A stretch of DNA of 64,000 nucleotides from Mixophyes australis (taxonomy: Eukaryota; Chordata; Amphibia; Anura; Limnodynastidae): contig JAVHZZ010000008.1 in the NCBI GenBank assembly GCA_036250195.1, forward strand, positions 10,943,434 through 11,007,433. Reading direction: 5' to 3'. The notes under the pieces are model-generated. The model saw only the letters and a program-made list of their open reading frames with translations. It did not search any database and was not told the origin of the DNA. Made by a program: the position numbers and the translations under genes. Positions within the stretch are counted from its first letter, which is position 1, and the number at the start of each line of letters is the position of its first letter. Below are positions 24,093-38,992 of the stretch, piece after piece.

Positions 24093-27000
24093 TAGGTTTT
24101 TTCACCTCATCATTCAATGCTTTAAGAAAGTTGTTTTGCTCAGGCAGAGGTTTTACATTTCATTTTAATACTCTGAGTTTTAAGGTGTTGAATGGGTGGA
24201 GAATTAAATCTTCTGCTCAGTATTCTGGGCGCGTAGTCAGGTTAAAACATAATCGGATCTAAAATCTGCTTTTCGTCGGTTAACCCCAGTGGCTGGAAGG
24301 CTTTAGGATTCCAATGTAGGTATGCAACAACTGGAGGTATTTAGTATTAAGTCAATAGCATTGTACAAACATTCCCCGGAGAGAAAGGTCAGCACCAAGT
24401 CATTGCCTCCACCGCAGAAGAGAATACAGTCTGCATAGTTGGCAAGGTTAGAAGTTATGACTCAGACCACTTTTGTTAGGAGATTACAGGCTCATTGAAA
24501 ATGTACGTTCATGGTAAGAAGTCGGTGATTTTAAACCACGACTCAGAAAAACCTCTATCAGGACAAGAGAAAACAAACAAGTACCATTGTCTACAGTTGG
24601 TCGGATAGGAGCAGTAACAGCCTAAGGGTACGTACACACAGGCAGTTGTAGTGTGTGTGTGTGTGTGTGTGGTCCTGCGCTACATACACAGATAATAGCG
24701 TGAATGGACCACCGAATAGCGATCAATAGTCAGTTAGGAGGACCACACAATCTGTACTCACAGATTTCAAAACACCAGACGGACTTTGCATGAAATACAA
24801 GACTGTCAAAAAATAAATTGCGCTATATTCAAACACTGTGAGCGCTCGTCACTATCCTGAGTTCCGTTTATGACGCTGTCACCTTAACGCAGCGCACCAA
24901 ACGCAGTAACATCTGCTCACCAGTACAAAGCATACCCTAAAATTTAGCCATTTAAGTTATTCCAAATAAAAACTAATTCTCAATCTACATATGGTGCTAA
25001 ATGGTGTGCTCATAACACATATGGGCATAAATCTTATTATTCTCATATCTCTATATAATTAAACGACAACTAAGCCTAAAACTTAAGCTGCAAACAGCAC
25101 AAATATATAGAGTATGTAAAATTTCTATCAATTTATATTAAATAACAGCTATTAAAAATCTGGATTAAACTCTATTTTCCAGATACATGCCAGACTTTAT
25201 GTAAAAGACTTTAGTTAACCTACGGTATGGGAACGTCAAAATTCCAATGGACAAACAATTCTACCATAGAAATTGGCTTTTTTTTTTTGTTTTTTTAACT
25301 GAAGGGGCCACACTCTCGGAATAAACTCTACATTATTTAATGAGTAAATAAACCTCTTCTTGGTTAGAGTGCCCCCATTGGTCGAGGTATCTTGACACAT
25401 TACTTTCCGTAACTTTTTTTGCTGGCTGTACCAATGAATAACGTGACTAAAGAACATCACTTGGTCCCGAGTGCAGAAATACGGCTTCCAAACAGGACAT
25501 TTTTCATTATAACGAGCCTTTAAAAGCTCACAGCAGGATTCATTTCCAGACAGAGGAATATTTTTAGAATCTCTCACCACCAGACGCAGATCATTTATCT
25601 CTCCGATCCCCACATTTATTTTCTTCCTCTCGTTAACGGGGAGTCGGATGTTCAGCAGGTAATATTTATGTACCACGCTCCCCAGCTCCATCAGGGGGAG
25701 GACGTCACACTCGTAATATCGCCCTTGGTTCTCCGCAGTCTGGAATATAAAAATAAAATGTTAAGCTTGAGCAAGTTTAAGGAGGGGGATCCTTAGATCT
25801 ACAGAGTGTTCTTCTGTAAACCTAAAATCTATAAAAGGTACCCCCAACCCACTAACAGTTAGACAACTGGATCAATTTCCTAGTGTCTCAAACATTCATG
25901 ACCGTGCCATTAAAAAAAGTTGCTAGATCGCCAGCTCCAGCCCTAACCCTGTCTCTAGAACGGTCTCAATTTTCAAAACTAAAAAAATTCCCGAAGGAAA
26001 AATTCTGGATTGACCCGGCAACAGTTCTTCCCAGTAAACCAGCGTCGGACAACCTTCATTGGTCTGAGGGCCGCATTTGGAGATCATTGTAATCTGAAGG
26101 GGCCGTATTAAAACCTTATTTTGCTTGATCGTATAAAATACGTACAATATACTAAAGGAAAAGAGGAACCTCTCAACACTGATAGGGACAGAAGAGTGTG
26201 CACTACTGAGAAGCGGCTGTCTGCCATCAGAGGGGCGTGGCCGTCCCATTTATAGGGTGTGGTCACATCACATGGGGAGTGAGAGTTATGCCCCAACCCT
26301 GTCACATTTCTCCTTTTTTCCCTGTAGCAACATATTCCCCTGAATATTTATTAGATTCCAAAGTGAGCAGTGACTTAGTAGTAGATTTATCAAAACTTCT
26401 TTCTAAACAAGAAAGGTGGAGGAGTTGCCCATAGCAACCAATCAGAATCTAGCTCTCATTTTCTAGAATGTCCTAGATAAGTGATAGCTAGCATCTGATT
26501 GGTTGCCATGGGCAACACCTCCACCTTTCCTTTTTAAAAGGTTGATAAATCTACACCTTAGTCTCACTCACAACACTTAGATCCTTAGTAGTACAGGGAC
26601 AGTTTGGCAACGAACCAGAGAAGCTCATCTATTCTTATTTGCTGCCAGACTGACCCCACTGACGAATGGGAAGAACTCACTACGGCCGAGAGTCCCCACC
26701 CAACCCAGTCATAGCGAGATCCGGTAACGTGCTGGACAGACAGTATTTCATCCTGGTTCTTCCTGCATCTGTCCTGCTTCCTGCTGGCCACAGGTTGGGC
26801 ATCAGTGCATTAAACGGTCATAATTTGTTATTAAGCGTTCAGAATGGAGTTTTTTCTAATACAAGCGCTCAGTGAGTGGGTGGAGCTAGAGAGTCTATAT
26901 GAATCTGTAGGGTGGAAGTTAGTGAGGAACAGCAGGAGCCAGAGAGCAGTTCTAAGTGTGCTCTTTCATATACTGTAACCAATTTCAATTTCCATCTGTG

Positions 27001-30000
27001 TGTAATTTTAAGAGTACAAATTTTAATCCCATATACACTTTTTATTTAAAAAAAAAAAAAAAATATATGTGAGAAATGACAAATGTCCTTTGAGGGAGAT
27101 CCAAGTCTCAAAGTTTAGGTGTCAAAATAGTCTTTAAAGTATAAGGTACAGATGTAAAAAAAATTATTACCTCAAGTAAAAACTAATTTTTTTTCCCCTC
27201 TATATAATGTAGAAAACGTTTCCATATTGGAACACTGGGACTTCAAAAGAAAACAATTTAACAGTGTTTATTTAGATTTGCATTTATAAAGATACATTTC
27301 AAAACAAATCAAACAAACAAAAAAAAAGTCCCTTAAACAGAAAAAACAAAAATAGGGCATGAGTTAAACATATTTTCCATAGCAATCCTACAAAATTTCA
27401 AAGACCCTTTAAATATAAACACAAAACAATTAAAAAAAAACCAAACAAAAAAAAAAACCCACAAGACTCAATGGATCCTTACAAAGGCAAACTGTCAAAT
27501 TTTGTTTTGTATATTTCAAGATGGTGCAAGTAGTTAAACCCCACAGAGCAGAAAAACTCACCTTGGGGGATTGGAACGCACACTGCAGTTTTCTCTGCTC
27601 TACGGAACGAGCCATTTCCGTCCACGGTTCATTCAGCTCGTCGCGGTACGCCATCGCGACATCAACAGTCACCATCGCATTTTCCTCTGTAATGCAAAAA
27701 ATGGCATTAAAATGTAAAATATGTATACACACAGTATTATTGTAGAGTAGTTTCACTGACTGGGAGGAATTAAGGGCAGAATGGTTGCACAGTGGCTAGC
27801 ATTGCCATCTCAAAACCGCTGGGGTCATGGTTTCTATTCCAACCAAGGCCCTATCTGTGTGGTATTGGTAGGGCTAGGCAACCTATGTCTCTTCAGCAGT
27901 TGAGGAATTGTAGTTTAACAACATCTAGAGCATCAGATTACCTGCCTTAAACACCTGCATCCTTGTCTATAAAATAAAATAGGACCCCGTCATTTTGAAG
28001 ATGTTGCTACATTTCTACCACTAGGGGAGATAACAGGGAATGGGGCGATTGTGCAAAAATTTTGGTTTGGCTGAAAAAAAAAATTAAGAAGATTTAAATT
28101 TGAACTTTTTATTAGTTGTAGTAAATATCCCTCCAGTAAATGTTATGTTTCTTCTAATCCAACAGAGTCTGAAGCTGCAGGTTACAAATTCCTGCGTGCA
28201 GCCGCTGTGTTTGTGTTGGAGTTTATCCAGTGCAGCCCGACAGAGTCCTCTCTTAATGCGGCTCTGGTCACCCAGGCTTATTACAGGAGTTCTATATAAA
28301 GATGTGACCTCTTTAATTGTGGCTATCAAACCATTCCAGACATAAAAGGCGCGAGGCCCACGCGACTAAACAAAGGATTATTCTCATAAAATGACTAAGA
28401 ACGATACCTCTGAGATGACTCCTTACTGTTACAGGGCTCTTGTAGGAAAACTTTACAACACAAAGAAAAACGTAGAACCAGCACAAGTATTAACACCAGC
28501 AGAAGAGCTACTGCCACTGTAAGCGCTATAGGGGCCGGAAGACAGGAGGGCTCGGCACTGCTAGGTCACCCTGCACTTAGGCAAACCGAGGGGGGGTTTC
28601 CTAGTGCCCGGAAATCCCTCTCCAAGCCTGGGGCACTGTATAATTGAGGTGGCTGGACCCTGCCCCCGCTTCACACAGCTCTGCTTGAAAAGGGAGAGCT
28701 ACGTGCACCTAACAGTAGTGCAGGCAGCATTGCCCATGTATATTATGGGGATAGGAAGAGCTGGAGAGCAGCCAATCACTGTCTAATATTATAGCCACGC
28801 CCCCATGCATACTGGTCACGCCCACTGGTGGCGTGGTGTGGAAACCCCCCCTCTACAAATCCTGCATTTGCCCCTGCTGCAGAGGCCTCTTCTGGGTACA
28901 TACAGGTCCAGGGAAGTAGCAGAGTACCAGGTGGAGCAGAGTTTGCGCCTCAGGTGGCTGAAGTGGCATCACTAAGCCATCTCTCCCAAATTTTACTATG
29001 GTGCACGGTCGTACCACATTCTGCCCCCATTTAATACCATACACAGGGAGTGGGATCAAATCCTCCATTTAGTCTTTACGATCTAATCTCCCAGTGCCGT
29101 ACAGAGCTTACACACAGCTTACAATTACATGTTGCAACTCTTCCTAAATATATTGCTTTATCTCCATATTTGTCACCAACATGTTTACATCATCCAGGCA
29201 AAACATAACTAAAGGTCAATCCAAGGGCAACACTATCCAGAAGATATAAAAGGCTTTGATGAAAGACACAGAAGGAAGCCAAACAGCAACACGTTTAGTA
29301 AAAGCTGCAGAAGGAAAACATGAAACAGAAAAACTTTCAGACCACAAACATTTAGTGAATTCCCTCCTATATAGCAAAGGCACATTCTCTCACCAATGTA
29401 ATTATTCAGCTTAAAGGCGATATCCAACTGCAAAATGATGAGCATAAACTGGAACCAGGGACTCATCTCCTGCCCTGGGAAGGGAATGTGCACAGAGAAT
29501 ACAATGTCGTTGGCTTCGATGAGTCTGCTGGCCGCCTCCTCAAAGCCTCGGATACTGTCACAGCGATCTTTCCCCCACGGGAGCAGCCACTTTGAGGAGT
29601 GATGGCTTTTCCGTATATCCACACATTTCACCGCTAGAAAGTGGACAGATGTTGTTGGCTTTGGTGCTGGAAAAAGACGAGAAAGGTATACAAAATTAGA
29701 ATCTGTCAGGGAAAAAAAAAAAAAGGTAAAACTGCAAAGCAAAGCACTATGTCCCAAGTACCGTTATGTTCTGTAATGCAACGATCATTATTTCCCTAGC
29801 TTTCTACTGCATATTACCGAGGCACGATTATTCTACATGTTGACACCCGAGTGAAGTTTAAAACTAAACAGCGCCCTTTCTAAGGTTGTTAATATAGCTT
29901 GACCAACTGAGCACAATCCACAAACTTACAATGCCCTAACTTAAAGCTTCTTTCCTCTCAGGCTTACGCAGGAGTGAATTTGATCCTGGTCAAACCATGT

Positions 30001-32947
30001 TACAATGCAAGGAGTGAAAATTAGTTTATTATTTTGCACACAAGTTAAATACTGGCTGCTTCTTCATGTAGCACACAAATACCTGATAGCTTTATTTTTA
30101 CACTGAAATTTAAAGTTGATCTAGGACATGCCCTACCCAAACTATAAATCTGTCCACACATTTTAAAATTTACCTCCCCCTCCAATGCAACATGGTTTTG
30201 CCCAGGTGCAAAGTTACTCTTTTTTTTATTTGCTCTCCTCAATGACTCAGGCTCATCCTGTGCAGGAATAGAAGAGGGTCTCCAGAACTTTTGGGGCTCC
30301 GAACATTGGAACCACATTGTTTGACTAGTTAAGGGAAGACTGTTCTGCATTAATGTTTCCCTGATTGAAATCCACCCACGACAACTTCCAATGATCAGTT
30401 ATTTGGTTGCCCTTTAAAAAAAAAGTCTGAGCCAGGTGAACAGAAACATTGTATCCAGAGGTAAAACATTCTTAAGAATGTTCATTTATAGGTTATCATT
30501 CATAGTGCTCCGGTTTCCTCCCACACTCCAAAAACATACTGGTAGGTTAATTGGCTGCTAACAAATTGACCCTAATCTGTGTGTGTGTGTTAGAGAATTT
30601 AGACTGTAAGCTCCAATGGGGCAGGGACTGATGTGAGTGAATTCTCTGTACAGCGCTGCGGAATCAGTGGCGCTATATAAATAAATGATGATGATGATGA
30701 TGATGGTGTAACAAGATTTTCACGACAATAAAGTTTTATTTAAAACAATAAATCAAAGTCCACAGGGATTATGGTTTTCTTACATTGTACCCCTCCACCT
30801 TCTGGTTTAGTAAACTGTGTGCATTTATATAAACTGCAGTCAAGTGTTTTAAGATGAAATGACCCATGTTTGGAATCCATTCATTGGGTATTTCCGAAGC
30901 ACCTCAATTCTTGCCGTATGTACCCGCCCATCTAGACCTAAAGCTGGGTACACACTACAGAAATTTCAACCAACTATTATGCCGAGCGATTTTACATGCG
31001 ATCGCTCGGTCCATGGACTGCATACACACTGGCCTTGTTTAGGACGATAAAGGGAAGAGCGGATGTCCCTTTAGCGACTTTTTACAGCCATGTTGTCGTG
31101 AGCAATGACTATAATTTGGTACTCACTGTTGTGGATCGGTCGGAAGTTTATACACACTACACAGCGGAAACGAGATTGGAACGAAAATATTAAACGGTAC
31201 GACCAACCAAATGAGGCAACAATCGTCCATTTGGGCAGACTTTCGACCATCGTGTCACTGCACACACTGACCCGACTTTTGAACGAGCGGTCGTATGACG
31301 GCTGATTTAGCCGATTATTGGATGAAAACTGTGTAGTGTGTACCCAGCTTAACGCACCTTTAAAAAAAAATAAAAAAATGTATGATGGTGTTCTTGTCTG
31401 TGCGTATGATACTTAGCTGCTAAATGACCCGAGATAAAACAAACTACTTTTCACAGTTCCCATTGTGGTGACAAAATGGATAAAAGGTGTTTATGGTCTG
31501 ATGGATGATCAGGTCTCCTGGGAACAGAGTGAGTGGAGTGGAAGTGCCCCGTACTGACATTAAGAACATGGGTTTGGCTTTAGATGCATTGAAGCCACCA
31601 AGAAGATCTTGTTAGGTTTTTCCACAGTCTCTGCACAGACTTAATCACTGAAGAGGAGGCTGGTGTCACACGGAGGCTTCAGAACTCTGTATTTATCCAG
31701 CTAGAAAAAAATGTGACACAAGAACTAACATTTATAAACCCAGAACAGCTGACGGAAATCCATTTTTTTTTCCCTTAAATTACACTATTCTTGCACACAA
31801 AAATCCCAAAGCGTTTCTACCAAACATCCAAGGGGCATATACTCCGAACATCACGGCTGCGCACGTTTTCAGGTACCTCAACATCGCGGATTTGTCCTCA
31901 CTCCCCTATGGAGGGCGAAGAAAAATCTATGGTGTCACCTTGCCGCGGGGTGCCTTCTCGACCGTTCGGGAGGCACTCCGCAGTTAATTGAATACACCCT
32001 TAGAATAAAAAAAATTAATTAATTGTATTTTTTACTATTCACGGTGGGGAAAAAAGGTAAAGTAGATCCTTTATTTAAGCCAAATTTTATTGTGTTGGCA
32101 CAAGATGTGGAGACGATCGTTTCAAGAATTAAAATAATCATTTTATATAGCGCCACCTATTTTGCAGCGCTGTACAGAGAATATTTTTAGCATTCCCATC
32201 AGTCTCTGCCCCATTGGAGCTTCATCATCATCATCACCAGCTTTTTATATAGCGCCACAAATTCTGCAGCGCTGTACAGAGAACTCGCATCAGTCCCTGC
32301 CCCATTGGAGCTTACAGTCTAAATTCCTTAATATAGACACACTCACACAGACAGGGAGAAACTATGGTCAATTTTGATAGCAGCCAATTAACCTACCAGT
32401 ATGTTTTTGGGAGTGTGGGAGGAAACCGGAGCACCCGGAGGAAACCCACGCAAACACGGGGAGAACATACAAACCCCACACAGATAAGGCCATGGTCGGG
32501 AATCGAACTCGTGACCCAGTGCTGTGAGGCAGAAGTGCTAACCACTGAGCCACTAGTCGAAATTCCCTAACGTACAATACTCTGCATTGCAACATCTTTC
32601 ATATTTATGAAAAATATGCTACAATAATATTTCTTTAATCTAGGTACCCCACCGTGTGGCGTTTCCTCTGGTTTTTAATGTGCTATATTTTTACATATTA
32701 CAATAAATATATTTCTGTTCAATTCATTAGCTGCACATTTGCCTTGCCTCTGACAGTTTCTACATAATATACGTGGCAATGTGGTTAGCATTGTTGCCTC
32801 AGAGTGCAGGGATCAGAAGTTCGTTTCTGACCAAGGCACCATCTGTGTGCAATTTAGATGTTCTTCCCGTGTTCGCGTGATGCTCAATTTTACTCTCAGA
32901 CTCCAAAAAAAACATTCTGGTAGGTTACTTACCTACTGAACAAATGG

Positions 32948-32982
<35 letters not shown>

Positions 32983-35900
32983 TGTGTGTGTGTGTGTGTG
33001 TATTTAGATTGTAAGCTTCATGGGTTAGGGACTGATGTGAGTGATTATATATTTCCTCTACAGTGATGTGTAATAGGATTGGTGAGATATAATTGATTAG
33101 GGTAGTAATATTAAAAGACATTTTCCTTTAACGTTCAGGACAAACATAGTATTCAGGACGGTTTAGATCACAAAGCAGCCACGATGCATTTAATTGGCAA
33201 CTGACCGTGGACCTGAACCAGAAACAAAGTATTTTCAAAGTCCCAAACGCTTGCTGTCTACACCGATTAATTCCTGGATGTCAGAGTACAGATGTGGGGT
33301 CAGCTTCTCCCATCCAAGGAGTGCAAACTGCCTTTATGCTCAATTACCCCCTCCTGCGTGTAAGCTGCTCTGTCCAGAACACACAGTACAATGCTTCATT
33401 ACACAAACTGGCACTATCACACAAATACACTCAGATCAATGAAAAAATAATCCCACATTCAGGGCAAAGTGTTAGAGATTTGTATCTAGAGGAGAATTTA
33501 CGGAACCAGGATAATGTGTCAATAATAATAATCAGCAATTCTAACATTTAATATCCCAATTACAATTTAAAAATTCCTTGTTTCTATGCAGTGTAACAGT
33601 AGATACAATACCTACACATACAAACCGACAAGAAAAAACAGTCAGTATTTAACTTATGTGCAAAACACCCTTTGCATTGTAACATGGTTTTGTCCAGTAG
33701 ACTGAAATAAGAAGTTTCTCAAGTTAAGATCCTTAATGAATCAGGCCCCTTGACTTAAAAGTTTTACAGTAAAACTTAATTACCTAGCGGCAACTTTCAT
33801 AGGTTCAGAGTCTTCCTACCAGCTAGCGTGTCTTTTCAAGTGGTTACTGGATGACAGTGATAACTGTAGAAGACTCCGGGCCTAGCGCACAGAGGGCGCA
33901 GCGAGATTCAACACCTGCTATAACCATGGAAGGCTTACAGGCGGACAAGTTCACTTTTACTGTAGAATTATACACACTCTGGTTGGGTAGACGTTTGTGA
34001 ACTTCAACTCGAAAAAGAGACAGTGCGACATACAGGAAATCATTTTAAAGATTTTTCCAGATCACACGTTAGTGGTACCCATTGGGGTCCATCCATCAAC
34101 GCCATTGTTAATTTACAGAGTGATGTAAAACTCCGCAGCACCGGACAGTGGGTAGAAGAAGTCATACGATGAATCAGAACAAGAGGAAGGTTGACAGAGA
34201 AAGTGCAGTGGCTCAGTGGTTAGCACTTCTGCCTCACAGCACTGAGGTCATGAGTTCGATTCCCGACCATGGCCTTATCTGTGTGGAGTTTGTATGTTCT
34301 CCCCGTTTTTGCGTGGGTTTCCTCCGGGTGCTCCGGTTTCCCCCCACGCTCCAAAAACATACTAGTAGGTTAATTTGCTGCTATTACCATTTCCCTTAGT
34401 CTCTTGCTGCGAGTGCGTGTATATTAGGGAATTTAGACTGTAAGCTCTATTGGGGCAGGGACTGATGTGAAGGAGTTCTCTGTACAGCGCTGCGGAATTA
34501 GTGGCGCTATAGCAATAAATAAATGATGACGACAACATGAGACAGAAGGCAGAGAGGGGTCCTGCTCATGAAAGCTGGTGTACTGGCAAGCCGAATGACA
34601 AGGTTATCCGTCATTGGTTGGCTCATAAAGATCAGGTTCACAGACCGGTCCAAAGTTTCATGCAGCATGTTTGTAGGTCGGAGGAGACAGCGCTTGCACC
34701 ACTTTTGGATGCTACACAATTACAATCGTACAAGGTGAAGTGCATTTTCACATCATTTTATATAATAAAACTGTCCACAGTGTCCAATCACAAGAGGGCT
34801 CTGGGAGAATAGGACTCCTCTGCACGACGCAGGTCTATAGCAAATGCATCTGTTACAATGTATCAGTCAGTAATGACTACACCTGTGCTCTAGCAAGGAG
34901 ATCTGGAAAACATGCACTGTTAGGGCTCCCCGAAGACTGGATTAGGGAAACCCTGCATTAAATACTTGTACAGACTTAAGTGACCCCAAATTAGTACCTT
35001 TTCCACATAAGAGTATTGAATATACACCTAAACATATAAATACCGCATACATTTCTATACAGTGTGTAACTATATTATACACAGAGCATCTAGTACGCTG
35101 CACAGAGGACCAGAGAGTGAAGGAGACCCAAAAAAATGTTAACTTTTACATTTTATTGGAAGGTCCAAGATATTGATAACTGTTCCATTTACACACACTG
35201 GGCCTGAGTCATTAAGGCAAAAAAAGGAGTAAATGTTCTCTGGGACAAACCATGTTACAATTTAAGGGGTGCAAATTAGTTTAATACTGGCTGCTTTTTC
35301 ATCTAGCACACAAATACTTGATAGCTTTATTATTACATTGAAATTTAAAGTTCATCTAGGACATGTCGTACCCAAACTATAAATCTGTCCCAACATTTTA
35401 AATTTACCTCCCCCTTCAATGCAACATGGTTTTGCCCAGGTGCAAAGTTACTGCTTTTTTATATTTTGCTCTCTTTAATGACTCAGGTCCACAGACTGTA
35501 AATTTAGCACTATGTATACAATACTTGTATCTTACATTACTCAAGAAGGGCACAAGGCTACTGTTATTTTAGGCACATAAAAGGTAGCTTAAACAATTTA
35601 CTTAGCTTCGATGAATTTACTGTCGACTCTCTTCCCGTCTGTGGGGACTACTTTTCCCCACTGGGACTTCATGTCAGCCACGTAAAAACACCAAAAATTG
35701 AATTTTGGAAGGAGTCATCCCTTAACAGTGCCATTTCTGATTTTGCCTTTATAACAGGTACAAGAATTACGTTCTAATAAAATATTACTCATTCTGCAAC
35801 ATTACTGAGAATAAGAAAAAAATAACCTGTCTTCCTAGTTTAAATGACATATACAAAGACCAAGTAAAGCCCTATTAAACATTATGATAGATCAAAGGCT

Positions 35901-38900
35901 AAAGCAGCAGACAGAAGTGTGCATATTTAACTAAAAAAAACAGCCCTCGTGTTCTCTTTCACTTCTGGAGCAGATTGCCATGTTAGGAGAAGGTGTTTTT
36001 TTTTTTTTTTTGTTTTTTTAAACAGAGCAGGCATTGAGTGACTAACAGCCTGGGAAACTTACTTAAGAGAAATGCACTCTGTGGATTGGTGGATTCCTAC
36101 ACAGGGGCGGGGCCAGTGACATCACACCAGCTCACAAGATTACATGGTCAGTTTTGTGACCTGTAAAGGAACTTTAGAACACTAAAAGTTGGGGGGGGGG
36201 GGGGGGGGAGGAGTGGTCACTCTCTGTAACTGAGCGGGAATGAAACATTGCCGTGGATTGTCAGGTTAACACTGAACATTTGAGGACATCTAAGAAAAGT
36301 AATGGACAAGGTTGTAGCTGTCATTCTTGTTTTACAGCCTAGAAAATGTTTTTAAAAAGAATTGATTTGTTGCTATGGGCAACAACAAAAGTTTTCACAT
36401 GGAATCATTTTCATAAATACCCCCAAATGTTTTTGTTTTTTTTACCTCCATGCTTTATAATTTATAAATTTTGGGGGTTAGTGATGCACCACCACCCACT
36501 AAAACATGCATCTCTAAAGCACAAATACAAGCTCACAGCAGATCATGTGACGGCAGTGGGGGAGATGAAATGGGAGGCTTTTACAGCACAGAGTTCAGAT
36601 GGCAATTACAAAGCCTCTCTGCATATGACTGTGGTTGCCATGGCAGTTCATGACACTGGTCCTGATTCATTAAGGAAAGTTAAGCAAAAAAAATTGAGTA
36701 CTTTTTCTTACTCAAGTTTTCTGGACAAAATTTTCACGTTGCAATGCAAGAAAAACACTGGCTGCATTTTCATGTAGCACACAAATAGTTTATAGCTTAT
36801 TTGTACACAGAAATTTAAAGTTGATCTAGGACATGCCCTACCCCAACTATAAACCTGCCATCACATTTTAAATTTACCTCCCCCTCCAATGCAACATAGT
36901 TTTGCCTTACCTGCTTACTTTTGTTTAACTTTCCTTAATGAATCAGGCCCACTGTGCATAATTATAAATCATTAATAGCAGCCTGAAGAAGCAAATCAAG
37001 GAAATTGTAAATACCAACATTCTTCTTACAGTCTGCCCCAGTGATATATTAAAATAAATGTCATTTTGCTGCTTTAGGTCTTAAAACTCTAACACATTAT
37101 TTTTCAGAATTCTCATTAGATCTTATTTTTTGGTTGGGTTCTGCAGTATTTGTGTGGATCATACATCAGGGCTGGGAGCACTGCTGTAGCAGATGTGCGA
37201 GATGCAGGTTTTAACTTGTTCAATTGCTCACTAAGCCCAGGAAACGGATCATCTCTCTCTCTCTCTACAACAGAATCTGGAATTACTTCAAAAAGAAGAC
37301 AGCCAGTTGTTACATAGATCTAATGCAATGAAAAAATGCAGTGCCCACTTTTACCAGGCTTCATTGAAGAAAATGTGTTGGATGAGTTTCAACTTGCATT
37401 AGGAGGAGAGAAACAGAAAGGGGGGGGGGGGTGAGAAGACTGTGTAGGAATTCTGTATGCAGGGATAATTCAGGGAGTCAACTGAAACAGTTTCTACAGC
37501 TAGTGTCATAATCACGCATGAATATAAAATAGTACCATCTGTGTGGAGTTTGTATGTTCTCCCCGTGTTTGCGTGGGTTTCCTTTGGGTGCTCCAGTCTC
37601 CTCCCACACACCAAAAACGTACTGGTAGGTTAATTGGCAGCTATTAAATTGACCCTAGTCTCTCTCGGTCTGTGTGTGTGTGTGTGTTAGGGAATTTAGA
37701 CTGTAAGCTCCAATGGGGCAGGGACTGATGTGAGCGAGTTCTCTGTACAGCGCTGCGGAATTAGTGGCGCTATATAAATAAATGATGATGAAGGCCGAGC
37801 TGTCTGCTTACCTGACTGCCTAAATCCACTTACTGCCAGTGACCTAACCTTTCCTCTTACAGTCACTGCGAGGAGCACCGATAAACAATTTAATAAGTAT
37901 TCCAGATGAATATGGATACCCGCAACTTGTTATTAGGTTTGTTCCACAATTAAAAGCCAACCCTTGTGTGATAATCACTGCGGTATAGTGTGAAGGTTAC
38001 AAAAGGAAGCACCAAGACAGAAATGGAACTCAACCTATTTTATACTTTTCAACAATTGAGGATAGCGAAGATTTATAGCAAAAAATGTTGGCTGCATTTC
38101 GAGGCTCTAACCCCTTTTCTACACATGTGGTCTACTATAAAGTGTTTTATACATAGTGTTTCGGTTGATTTCCTCCATTTCTCTTCCTTTACCTGCTTTG
38201 AAAGACTTAAATTAAGGAAAATTAATTAAGCGCTCAGGATTTTTCTGGGAATCTAATACGACATCGCTGAAGAACAGCTTTTTATACAGCCCCTGGTATA
38301 GTGTGGTAGCCCAAACATACGAACAGCATTTTTCCACCCAATTCTTTTGTCTACCGTCTCCATAATCTAAAGGGTCATTATGAATGGACTTTGACTCTGC
38401 AGTCACTCTGCAAACCAGTGACTGGAATCAGAACGACTAATTCCTATCCGCTGCCACTGATGTACACCCACCAGAAAGAGACTGGGATCAGCGGATGCAC
38501 AAAGGAGGATCATGTAAAACATTTCACAAGCTATGACCCACTTTTAGGTATTGCAGAAGTAATTGTTTATAGAGCAATTCAGAACATTCTGGATAGTCCC
38601 GCAAACAACAATACACTAGATAATGAAGTTATAACCACCCAATGTGCAGGAGGTGCCAGACAATTCAACAGGACCGGACATTTAACAGACAGTCTCTCTT
38701 GTCCAGCAGCACCATGTAATGTGGTCATGTGACTGATGTACTAATACAACATATAACCCTTCCTCACATCAGGACAGCTAACTGCGTAGTTACAGTTCTG
38801 TTACATATAGCTTAGAAAAAAAATATTCAACTTTTTTAAAAAAAATAACAAACAAAAAAACCTGTATATCTAGGTCTGCAAAGAAGCAAACAATGATTTG

Positions 38901-38904
38901 TCCA

Positions 38905-38954
<50 letters not shown>

Positions 38955-38961
38955 GTGTGTA

Positions 38962-38992
<31 letters not shown>

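Noticed and set aside
36346..36777. 143-codon plus-strand frame in wls intron 1
   Set aside because: Antisense to wls, runs into a TCATTAAGG-family MITE and shows no domain.
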